From NCBI GenBank assembly GCA_947457075.1, contig CANGUG010000002.1, forward strand, positions 124,001 through 188,000: a stretch of 64,000 bases of DNA. The letters are read 5' to 3'. The position numbers were made by a program, and so were the translations under genes. Position 1 is the stretch's first letter. Each line of letters begins with the position of its first letter. Source of the stretch: Bacteroidota bacterium. GTDB lineage: Bacteria > Bacteroidota > Bacteroidia > Chitinophagales > Chitinophagaceae. The notes beneath the pieces are model-generated. The model saw nothing but the letters and a program-made list of their open reading frames with translations. It ran no database searches and was not told the DNA's origin. Positions 53,606 to 60,987 of the stretch are shown in pieces.

Positions 53606-53634
53606 CAAAAGTACGTCGATTTTGACAATTTCAA
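53606..53634 (-). promoter_or_regulatory. Promoter of the marR-acyl-CoA dehydrogenase unit
   Basis: On the minus strand TTG (53634-53632) and TACTTTTG (53613-53606) match the Bacteroidota -33 and -7 elements with an 18-base spacer. The operator starts 2 bases further downstream. Confidence 0.6.
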
Positions 53635-53670
53635 CAAATTTTTGGTCGGGAAAGGCAGTAACTTTGCCCA

Positions 53671-54801
53671 ATGCTAACAATTTTGGTTTGGACAATAGCG
53701 GTTTTGACGGCCTTATATGCCCTTTTATTATTGGCATACCGTTATTGGTATAATAAGTTGAGCCTATTTGCCCCTACCACACCCGATGATTTTAAGCATT
53801 TTTCAGTGGTGATTCCCGCCCGAAATGAGGCCGATAATATTCAACAATGCATCCAGTCCATTTTGGCGCAGTCTTATCCTGCCTCCCATTTTGAGATCAT
53901 GGTGATTGATGATTTTTCGGAAGATGCTACTGCACAAATTGTACAAAATATGCAGCTTACACATCCTAATCTGCGATTAATTAGTCTTGCCGATTATTAT
54001 CAACCCGGCGAGATGAATTCTTTTAAAAAGAAAGCCATTGAAAAAGCAGTGAGCATGTCAAAAGGAGATTGGATTGTGACCACCGATGCGGATTGTATGG
54101 TACCTAAACATTGGCTTAGTTTATACAATGCGTATATCCAAAAAAATAATCCAGTATTTGTTGCAGCCCCTGTAATGTTTATTAAAGAACAGGGTATATT
54201 GAATCAGTTTCAACTGTTGGATTTTTTAGCATTGCAAGGAATCACTGCTGCTGCAGTGGGCGCTGGCAAGCATTCTATGAGTAATGGAGCTAATTTGGCT
54301 TTTGAAAAATCGGCTTTTATTGCAGTAGGAGGCTATCAGGGTGTGGATCAAATTGCAAGTGGAGACGATATGTTTTTAATGCATAAAATGAAAGTAACCT
54401 TGTCTAATAGAGTGGGTTATTTATTTCATCCAGGAGCGATTGTATGGACCAAGGCCATGAATAGTTGGAAAGGTTTTTTGATGCAAAGAATCAGGTGGTC
54501 GAGTAAAGCGCGTTATTATGACGACAAATCTATTTTTTGGGTGTTGGTTTTAGTGTATTTGTATAACTTATCCTTATTGGTTTTATTGTTTACGGGTTAT
54601 TACTATTATGCATTGGTATCGATTGCGCTAAAAGTTTGTTTCGAACTTTTGTTCTTAGTGCCTGTTGCTCATTATTTTCAATTGTCCCGAGAGCTTCGCT
54701 ATTTCCCTTTGTATCAACCACTTCATATTGTATATACTTTGGTGGCTGGATGTTTTGGCCAAATTAAAACTTACACTTGGAAGGGCCGCAGGGTTAAATA
54801 A
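53671..54801 (+). CDS. Membrane glycosyltransferase family 2
   Basis: A 376-residue GT2 enzyme. An N-terminal membrane helix (LVWTIAVLTALYALLLLAY) precedes the GT-A domain with SVVIPARNEADNI, VIDDFSEDAT, the metal-binding TTDADC, and SGDDMFLMHKM and QRIRWSSKA in the acceptor region. Three C-terminal hydrophobic segments follow. This layout is like that of glycosyltransferases making membrane glycolipids or polysaccharide. A TAACTTTG element ends only 4 bases before the ATG (53659-53666), so the mRNA could be leaderless. It is divergent from marR. Confidence 0.9.
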   Translation: MLTILVWTIAVLTALYALLLLAYRYWYNKLSLFAPTTPDDFKHFSVVIPARNEADNIQQCIQSILAQSYPASHFEIMVIDDFSEDATAQIVQNMQLTHPNLRLISLADYYQPGEMNSFKKKAIEKAVSMSKGDWIVTTDADCMVPKHWLSLYNAYIQKNNPVFVAAPVMFIKEQGILNQFQLLDFLALQGITAAAVGAGKHSMSNGANLAFEKSAFIAVGGYQGVDQIASGDDMFLMHKMKVTLSNRVGYLFHPGAIVWTKAMNSWKGFLMQRIRWSSKARYYDDKSIFWVLVLVYLYNLSLLVLLFTGYYYYALVSIALKVCFELLFLVPVAHYFQLSRELRYFPLYQPLHIVYTLVAGCFGQIKTYTWKGRRVK

Positions 54802-54815
54802 GCGCTAAATAATTG

Positions 54816-54845
54816 TTTGTTGAACCTTGTATTTCCGTAAATTTG
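54816..54845 (+). promoter_or_regulatory. Promoter of the korB gene
   Basis: TTTG (54816-54819) and TAAATTTG (54838-54845) with an 18-base spacer match the Bacteroidota consensus very well. The start codon is at 54866. Confidence 0.6.
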
Positions 54846-54865
54846 ATTACTAAATGTATTAGATT

Positions 54866-55903
54866 ATGTCTACAGAAACTTTAGCACAAGCTGCTCCCTT
54901 AACCGCAAAGGATTTTGCTTCTGACCAAGAAGTTCGTTGGTGTCCTGGTTGTGGTGATTATTCTATTTTAGCACAAGTGCAAAAAGTAATGCCAACCATT
55001 GGTGTTCCTAAAGAAAACATCGTGGTGATTAGTGGCATTGGTTGTAGCAGCCGTTTCCCTTATTACATGAACACTTATGGTATGCACTCTATCCATGGTC
55101 GTGCCACTGCTATTGCAAGTGGTTTAAAAGCTTCGCGCCCTGAATTGAGTGTTTGGATTGTGGCGGGTGATGGGGACTCAATGAGTATTGGTGGTAACCA
55201 TACCATTCATATGTTAAGAAGAAATTTTAATGTAAACTTTTTAGTTTTCAATAACCAAATTTATGGTTTAACCAAAGGTCAATATTCTCCTACTTCTGAG
55301 TTAAATAAAATTACTAAGAGTACCCCAATGGGAAGTATTGATCATCCATTTAATCCTGCAGCTTTGGCATTAGGTGCTGACGCAACATTTGTGGGTCGTA
55401 CCATGGATCGTGACCCTAAGCATATGCAATACATGATTACTCGTGCTGAGCAACATAAGGGAACAAGCTTCTTAGAGATTTATCAAAACTGCAACATCTT
55501 TAATGATGGCGCTTTTGAAATATTTACTGAAAAAGGAACTAAGCCTTTACATACTTTATTCCTTGAGCAAGGCAAGCCTTTAACTTTTGGTGCGAATGCA
55601 GAACTTGGTTTACGTTTTGATGGCATGCGTCCTGAAGTAGTAACTATTGGAGAAAAATATAGTGCCGATGATTTGTGGATTCATGATGAAAAAGATTTTT
55701 ATAAAGCACAAATTTTAACGCGTTTATTTGATAACCCATCTGAACCAGGTGCAGTTTTCCCTCGTCCATTTGGTGTATTCTTTACCGCAGACCGTCCTTG
55801 TTATGAGGATATGATGTCATTGCAATTAGAAGAGGCTTTAGTGAAAGGCCCAGGCGATTTAGATAAATTAATTCGCGGTCGTGAAACCTGGGAAATTAAA
55901 TAA
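54866..55903 (+). CDS. korB: 2-oxoglutarate (2-oxoacid):ferredoxin oxidoreductase, beta subunit
   Basis: A 345-residue TPP-binding subunit that decarboxylates a 2-oxoacid to acyl-CoA with ferredoxin as acceptor. Evidence: VRWCPGCGDYSILAQVQ (Fe-S/TPP region, near residue 25), SGIGCSSRFPYYM, the TPP motif GDGDSMSIGGNHTIH and NNQIYGLTKGQYSPTS. The alpha (or gamma-alpha) subunit normally lies directly upstream of korB, but here the upstream gene is a glycosyltransferase and the gene has its own promoter. The partner must be elsewhere. Closest subtype by motif is KorB. Confidence 0.93.
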   Translation: MSTETLAQAAPLTAKDFASDQEVRWCPGCGDYSILAQVQKVMPTIGVPKENIVVISGIGCSSRFPYYMNTYGMHSIHGRATAIASGLKASRPELSVWIVAGDGDSMSIGGNHTIHMLRRNFNVNFLVFNNQIYGLTKGQYSPTSELNKITKSTPMGSIDHPFNPAALALGADATFVGRTMDRDPKHMQYMITRAEQHKGTSFLEIYQNCNIFNDGAFEIFTEKGTKPLHTLFLEQGKPLTFGANAELGLRFDGMRPEVVTIGEKYSADDLWIHDEKDFYKAQILTRLFDNPSEPGAVFPRPFGVFFTADRPCYEDMMSLQLEEALVKGPGDLDKLIRGRETWEIK

Positions 55904-55924
55904 ACGTATTTATATAGCTCCGTT

Positions 55925-56572
55925 TTATAAATCAATATAATTTCTTTTAAGGGCCGTCATTACCATGGCGGTCCTTTGTTTTACCTGTAACTTTTTAAAC
56001 ACGCGGTCCCGATATCCATAAATCGTGGCTAAACTTTTATTTAGCTCAATCGCAATTTCTTCATAGCTTTTGTCTTTGGCGCAGGCTTGAATAAAACTAA
56101 TTTCTTTTTGAGTAAGCGGACTTGTATTATAATGCAAGTCTCGTATTTCAATCTTGCCAAGCCTATTTTTAGTAATTAATTTTAACCAATCGGCTGTTAC
56201 ATTGTATTTTGTTCTACTTCGAACCGATTGCTTTAAATCAATAAGGGGTTCATCGGTAAAAAAGAATCCGTTCAATCCATTTTTTAATAAAAAACAAATT
56301 CCTTTTATAAACTTAGCATCCGACTTTAATAAAATACAACTGTGTCTGCTGTTGACTTTTATTTGTTTAATTAATGTAACCAATTGTGTATAATGAAAGC
56401 AGTCGGAAATAATACAAAGGTCGGGGGGTTGTTGTTGTGTTGCTAAAAACCGAATAAAATCATCGGTATCTCCGCTGCTATATATAATTTTACAGTCTGC
56501 TTGTTTTTCAACCGCTAATTGGAATGTAGTTCGGGTTAATATTTTTTCTTCCAAATAAGTAATACTAAACAT
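55925..56572 (-). CDS. LuxR/NarL-type DNA-binding regulator with a receiver-like N-domain
   Basis: A 215-residue protein. The C-terminal 65 residues form a LuxR-type helix-turn-helix (LTQKEISFIQACAKDKSYEE, then LNKSLATIYGYRDRVFKKL). The N-terminal 125 residues show a receiver-like alternation (PDLCIISDCF with an Asp at the phosphoacceptor position; SCILLKSDAKF at the Lys region). The acidic pair of the first strand is missing, so phosphorylation is uncertain. No histidine kinase is nearby. It is convergent to korB with 21 bases between. Confidence 0.8.
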   Translation of the reverse strand: MFSITYLEEKILTRTTFQLAVEKQADCKIIYSSGDTDDFIRFLATQQQPPDLCIISDCFHYTQLVTLIKQIKVNSRHSCILLKSDAKFIKGICFLLKNGLNGFFFTDEPLIDLKQSVRSRTKYNVTADWLKLITKNRLGKIEIRDLHYNTSPLTQKEISFIQACAKDKSYEEIAIELNKSLATIYGYRDRVFKKLQVKQRTAMVMTALKRNYIDL

Positions 56573-56642
56573 AGGCTTTGTTTATACAAATAAAACCTAT
56601 TCGATTGGTAATAAAAATAGGTACTTTTACACTATATCCTTT

Positions 56643-57251
56643 ATGCTAATTAGTATTCATCCTGACAATCCACAAGCTAGACAACTTTCAATGGTAAAAG
56701 ATTGTTTAGAAAATGGCGGTATTATTGCTTATCCCACTGATACCCTCTATGGCTTGGGTTGTGATATTTTTCATCCAGAAGCGATAGAGAAAATTTGTGC
56801 AATCAAAAAAGTGAATCCTGAAAAAGCAAATTTGAGTTTCATATGCTCCGACCTAAGTGATTTGAGTTTGTATGCTAAAGCAATCGACAATTCTTTATTT
56901 CGTATTTTGAAAAAAGCATTGCCTGGACCTTTTACTTTTATTTTGCCTGCTAGTAAGCAAGTGCCTAAAATACTTCAATCCAAAAAGAAAACAATTGGCT
57001 TGCGGATACCGGATAATCACATTGCACTTTCTATCATTAAAACATTGGGGCATCCTATTTTATCAGCTTCCTTTCCGGGTGAGGCTGTGGAAGACTATAC
57101 CGATCCTGAAATTATTTATGCGCACTGGGGTAACCAAATTGATATGGTGGTTGATGGAGGAATAGGAGGGGTAGTGCCTTCTACTGTGGTGGATTGTACT
57201 GGGGAAACCTATGAGGTAATTAGACAAGGTGCTGGTATTTGGGATTACTAG
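56643..57251 (+). CDS. Sua5/YciO/YrdC-family protein (threonylcarbamoyl-AMP synthase-like)
   Basis: A 202-residue YrdC-fold protein. Nucleotide and tRNA-binding stretches are GGIIAYPTDTLYGLGCDI near residue 26, KKALPGPFTFILP near residue 90, IGLRIPDNHI, and PSTVVDCTGETYEVIRQGAG at the end. The family makes threonylcarbamoyl-AMP from Thr, bicarbonate and ATP for t6A37 in tRNA. The sequence is nearer to the YciO branch, for which that activity is weak, so the function is given at family level. TACTTTTA just before the gene (56625 region) resembles a degenerate -7 box. Confidence 0.9.
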   Translation: MLISIHPDNPQARQLSMVKDCLENGGIIAYPTDTLYGLGCDIFHPEAIEKICAIKKVNPEKANLSFICSDLSDLSLYAKAIDNSLFRILKKALPGPFTFILPASKQVPKILQSKKKTIGLRIPDNHIALSIIKTLGHPILSASFPGEAVEDYTDPEIIYAHWGNQIDMVVDGGIGGVVPSTVVDCTGETYEVIRQGAGIWDY

Positions 57252-57294
57252 TTGCTTGTTTGACTTAGCACAATTTTAAAATACCAATTCACCT

Positions 57295-57891
57295 TTATAA
57301 AATTGAAAGCTGCGGTGGTAAAATATTAAAGCTTTTTCGATGCTCAAAGCATAAGCCATGTTTTTCGATAGCAGCTCTATGAATAGCAGTACCATATCCT
57401 TTATTTTTATCCCAACCATAATAGGGATATTGCTGATGTACTTTTTCCATGTAGGCATCACGTGCTGTTTTTGCAAGAATACTTGCAGCGGCGATATGGG
57501 CATATTGGCCATCTCCTTTTACAATAGTTTGATGGGGTATTTTTTTATAGGCATAAAACCGATTGCCATCTACTGCGATAAATTGAGGGCGTTTTTTTAA
57601 TTGATCCAATGCCAAGTGCATGCATTTAATGGAAGCCTTCAATATATTTGAGCTATCAATTTCGGCTGCTGATTGAGCCGCGACTGCCCATGCGATGGCG
57701 TTGGCTTTGATAATTGGCTCTAATTCCTGCCTTTGTTTTTCGGTTAATTTTTTACTATCATTCATTAAAGGATGGTAAAAATCCCTGGGTAATATCACAG
57801 CAGCTGCATATACGGGGCCTGCATAACAGCCACGTCCAGCTTCATCACAGCCAGCTTCTAATAAATTTTCTTGATAAGCGTTTAATAGCAC
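57295..57891 (-). CDS. rnhB: Ribonuclease HII
   Basis: A 198-residue endonuclease that removes ribonucleotides and RNA primers from DNA-RNA hybrids. Catalytic acids are D16 and E17 in AGCDEAGRG, a third Asp in FIAVDGNRF, and a fourth in ASILAKTARDAYM. The GRG substrate motif follows D16-E17 directly. The start is GTG at 57891: an in-frame TGA lies four codons upstream, and the nearby ATG (57893) is in another frame. Normal length for the family. Confidence 0.94.
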   Translation of the reverse strand: MLLNAYQENLLEAGCDEAGRGCYAGPVYAAAVILPRDFYHPLMNDSKKLTEKQRQELEPIIKANAIAWAVAAQSAAEIDSSNILKASIKCMHLALDQLKKRPQFIAVDGNRFYAYKKIPHQTIVKGDGQYAHIAAASILAKTARDAYMEKVHQQYPYYGWDKNKGYGTAIHRAAIEKHGLCFEHRKSFNILPPQLSIL

Positions 57892-57977
57892 ATTGTAAAT
57901 TTCTCATTTCTTTTTCACAAACCAAAATCATTCTCTCTTTTCCATTGTTGTAATGGCTACTCAATGGGTTTACTTAG

Positions 57978-57985
57978 TACCTTTG
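57978..57985 (+). promoter_or_regulatory. Candidate -7 promoter element of ctaA
   Basis: TACCTTTG matches TAnnTTTG and ends 21 bases before ATG 58007. It lies within the longer reading frame that would start at 57953, favouring the shorter protein. Confidence 0.4.
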
Positions 57986-58006
57986 TACTGTATCCAATTG
58001 TTTACA

Positions 58007-59095
58007 ATGAGTATTACGTTAAGCGAACAAAAGTCCAAAGCAGTAGCCAATTGGCTTTTACTTGGAGTGGGAATGACAGTGATTCAAATTGCCCTTGGGG
58101 GTATTACGCGTTTAACGGGTAGCGGCCTTTCCATTACCGAATGGGACGTAGTGACAGGTACATTGCCTCCAATGAGTGAGGCGCAATGGCAGGAATTATT
58201 TACAAAATATAAAACGACCCCTCAATTTCAGTTACTGAATTTTGATTTTACCTTATCTAATTTTAAGTTTATCTTTTTTTGGGAATGGTTTCATCGTTTA
58301 TGGGCCAGAACTATTGGAATGGTATTTGCCATTGGGTTTATTTATTTTCTTGTAAAAAAATATTTCAAACCTTCGATGATCAAACCTTTAGTGGTTTTAT
58401 TTTTATTAGGTGCATTGCAAGGAGCCATTGGGTGGATTATGGTAGCGAGTGGACTTGAAGGGGATGCAGTATATGTAAAACCAACGCGTTTAGCGCTTCA
58501 TTTTATTTTTGCATTAGGATTATTATCCTATACTTATTGGTTTGCCTTGTCCTTAAAAGCGAATGCAATCAATACTTCCACTGTAAGTATCGAGGCGCAT
58601 AAAAAGTTGGGAAGCATACGTAATTGGGCATGGTTAATTATTGTTATTTTATTTTTTCAATTAATTTATGGCGCTTTAATGGCTGGTCATAAAGCCGCTA
58701 ATGTTGCTAGCACTTGGCCTACAATTAATGGACAATGGGTGCCATCGGGACTAAGTAGTAAGGATGGTTTTTTATTAAATGCAGTGAACAATACTATTTG
58801 GATTCATTTTGTACACAGAGGACTTGCTTATATTTTATTGGGGCTTATTGTTTATTGGACTTTGCAAATGAAAAGTATTAGAGGAAACTTATTTTGGTCA
58901 AAAGTAAAAATGTTACCCATTTTGTTGGTGGGTGTGCAAGTTTTATTAGGTGTATTGACTGTGCTGTCAAGCGTTCATATTGTCCCCGGTGTTTGGTCGG
59001 GTTTTGAATGGTTTGCTCAATTGCATCAGTTAGTGGGAATGTTATTGTTATTGAGTGTGGTAAATATCATTTACGCTACCAAGGATTTAAAATAA
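58007..59095 (+). CDS. ctaA: Heme A synthase (COX15/CtaA)
   Basis: A 362-residue membrane protein with eight helices that oxidises heme O to heme A for the aa3-type oxidase encoded at 30276. Conserved heme-ligand histidines and motifs: GGITRLTGSGLSITEWDVV near residue 28, FFWEWFHRLWART near residue 88, LALHFIFALG, FVHRGLAYILLG, and WFAQLHQLVGMLLL. ATG 58007 (MSITLSEQ) is preferred. ATG 57953 would add an 18-residue extension overlapping a promoter-like element. It is separated from the oxidase operon by more than 25 kb. Confidence 0.93.
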   Translation: MSITLSEQKSKAVANWLLLGVGMTVIQIALGGITRLTGSGLSITEWDVVTGTLPPMSEAQWQELFTKYKTTPQFQLLNFDFTLSNFKFIFFWEWFHRLWARTIGMVFAIGFIYFLVKKYFKPSMIKPLVVLFLLGALQGAIGWIMVASGLEGDAVYVKPTRLALHFIFALGLLSYTYWFALSLKANAINTSTVSIEAHKKLGSIRNWAWLIIVILFFQLIYGALMAGHKAANVASTWPTINGQWVPSGLSSKDGFLLNAVNNTIWIHFVHRGLAYILLGLIVYWTLQMKSIRGNLFWSKVKMLPILLVGVQVLLGVLTVLSSVHIVPGVWSGFEWFAQLHQLVGMLLLLSVVNIIYATKDLK

Positions 59096-59163
59096 TGCTT
59101 TGATTTAATTGCTACATAATTGTATTAAAATAGTTGGCAAAAACCAACGATAAACATAATAGT

Positions 59164-59808
59164 ATGAACAGAGATATTGCTAGTATCAGAAAAGATTATC
59201 AATTGGCTTCCTTGGATGAAGCTTCTACTTTAGCCAATCCTATGGATCAATTTGGAAATTGGTGGAAAGAAGCCATAGAAAGCAATATTGAGGAAGTAAA
59301 TGCATTTACTTTATCTACTATTGGTTTAAACGGGCATCCAACAGCGCGCGTTGTTTTATTGAAAGGATTCACGCCTGAAGGTTTCATTTTTTTTACCAAC
59401 TATGATAGCAATAAAGGAAAAGAAATTGCTGCGCATCCTGCAGTAGCAATGAACTTTTTTTGGAAGGAGTTGGAGCGTCAAGTGCGCATTAATGGCACTA
59501 TTAAAAAAGTGAGTACTGAAGAAAGTGAACAATATTTTCATTCGCGTCCTATTGGTAGCCAATTGGGCGCTTTGACTTCACCACAAAGCCAGGTGATACC
59601 GAATAGGGCTTTTTTAGAAGAATTGATGGCTGCAAATGTAGAAAAGTATAAAGACGGTAATGTGCCCTTACCTCCTCATTGGGGTGGCTATATTATACAC
59701 CCTACTAGTATTGAATTTTGGCAGGGCAGAAGTTCTCGATTACATGACCGCTTGCAATATACTTTACAAGATAACCATGGTTGGACTAAAGTTAGATTAG
59801 CGCCTTAG
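59164..59808 (+). CDS. pdxH: Pyridoxamine 5'-phosphate oxidase
   Basis: A 214-residue FMN enzyme that makes pyridoxal 5'-phosphate from pyridoxine or pyridoxamine phosphate. Motifs: NRDIASIRKDYQLASLDE at the start, TARVVLLKGFTPEGFIFFTN, YDSNKGKEIAAHPAVAMNFF, RQVRINGTIKKV, SRPIGSQLGALTSPQSQVI, and the end RLHDRLQYTL with WTKVRLAP. ATG 59164 matches the E. coli length (218); the TTG at 59134 is unlikely. A bidirectional terminator follows. Confidence 0.95.
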   Translation: MNRDIASIRKDYQLASLDEASTLANPMDQFGNWWKEAIESNIEEVNAFTLSTIGLNGHPTARVVLLKGFTPEGFIFFTNYDSNKGKEIAAHPAVAMNFFWKELERQVRINGTIKKVSTEESEQYFHSRPIGSQLGALTSPQSQVIPNRAFLEELMAANVEKYKDGNVPLPPHWGGYIIHPTSIEFWQGRSSRLHDRLQYTLQDNHGWTKVRLAP

Positions 59809-59867
59809 TATAGTATAATTTATTTTTTTTGATGAAATATACATTATTTGCGCTCTTATGATTTTAT

Positions 59868-59902
59868 AAAAAAAGAGTCTCCTTATAGAGACTCTTTTTT
59901 TA
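59868..59902. terminator. Bidirectional terminator between pdxH and the transketolase gene
   Basis: A 14-bp perfect stem (AAAAAAAGAGTCTC / GAGACTCTTTTTTT) with loop CTTATA lies between convergent genes. Confidence 0.93.
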
Positions 59903-59920
59903 TTTAAACAGTTTGTGAAC

Positions 59921-60886
59921 TTACTTTTTTCGACTCATTACTTTTTTAGCAGCTTCTACAATATTTACTGCATCTAATCCGTACTTGGTTAATAATTGAT
60001 TGGGGGTTCCGCTTTCACCAAAGGTATCTTTGGTACCTACAAATTCTTGAGGTACTGGACAATTTTTTGCAGCAACTTGTGCCACCACATCTCCCATACC
60101 ACCAATAATATTATGTTCCTCGGCTGTGACTACACAACCTGTTTTTTGCAAGCTCTTAATGATTGCCGCTTCATCCAATGGTTTAATAGTGTGTAAATTA
60201 ATGATCTCTACACTTATGCCTTGTTCTTCCAATTGCTTGCCTGCTTCAATGGCTTTCCATACTAAGTGACCACAAGCAATGATGGAAACATCGGTTCCTT
60301 CAGCTAATATTTGTGCTTTACCAATGACAAAATCTGATCCGTCTTCCTTTGTAAAGTTGGGCCATTTTGGACGTCCAAAACGTAAGTAAACAGGACCATG
60401 GTAACTTGCAATGGCCTTGGTTGCCGCTTTTGTTTGGTTATAATCACATGGCACAATAACGGTCATGCCTGGTAGCATTTTCATTAAGCCAATATCTTCT
60501 AATATTTGGTGTGTTGCCCCATCTTCTCCCAATGTTAATCCAGCATGTGATGCACAAATTTTTACATTTTTATCAGAGTAGGCAACCGATTGTCTAATTT
60601 GATCATATACACGTCCTGTACTGAATCCTGCAAAAGTAGTGGTGTAGGGTATTTTGCCGCCAATGGTTAATCCCGCCGCAATACCAATCATATTGGCTTC
60701 GGCAATACCTACTTCAATAAAACGATCAGGCATTTCTTTCATTAAAGGGCCTAACTTAAAAGAGCCAGCTAAGTCGGCTGTTAAAACCACTACGTCTTTA
60801 TTTTCTCTAGCGATTTCTAAAATGCCATCACCAAATCCAGCCCTGGTTTCTTTTTCGTTTTGTGCTACTATTTCTTTTACGTTCAT
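59921..60886 (-). CDS. Transketolase C-terminal subunit (split transketolase)
   Basis: A 321-residue protein matching only the pyrimidine-binding and C-terminal domains of transketolase. The Pyr domain has VVLTADLAGSFKLG, IEVGIAEANMIGIAAGLT with the catalytic-type Glu, and YDQIRQSVAYSDKNVKI. The C-terminal domain starts near residue 195 (IIACGHLVWKAIEAGKQL). The TPP diphosphate domain is missing, as in organisms that make transketolase as two chains. In those the N-terminal gene is usually adjacent, but here the neighbours are pdxH and carB, so the partner is outside the window. The pentose phosphate pathway role is inferred from the family. Confidence 0.9.
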   Translation of the reverse strand: MNVKEIVAQNEKETRAGFGDGILEIARENKDVVVLTADLAGSFKLGPLMKEMPDRFIEVGIAEANMIGIAAGLTIGGKIPYTTTFAGFSTGRVYDQIRQSVAYSDKNVKICASHAGLTLGEDGATHQILEDIGLMKMLPGMTVIVPCDYNQTKAATKAIASYHGPVYLRFGRPKWPNFTKEDGSDFVIGKAQILAEGTDVSIIACGHLVWKAIEAGKQLEEQGISVEIINLHTIKPLDEAAIIKSLQKTGCVVTAEEHNIIGGMGDVVAQVAAKNCPVPQEFVGTKDTFGESGTPNQLLTKYGLDAVNIVEAAKKVMSRKK

Positions 60887-60987
60887 AGTTGTTATTGTTG
60901 TGCTTTAAAGGCAGTAAGGATTTTTAAATAATTATTATAAAGCAGTTGGCCATTTTAATAAGCCAATACTAAATGTTATAATGTTGA

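Noticed and set aside
60887..60987. Continuation of carB in another frame after a frameshift
   Set aside because: No frame in this gap resembles the second CarB half, so truncation by a simple frameshift is not supported.
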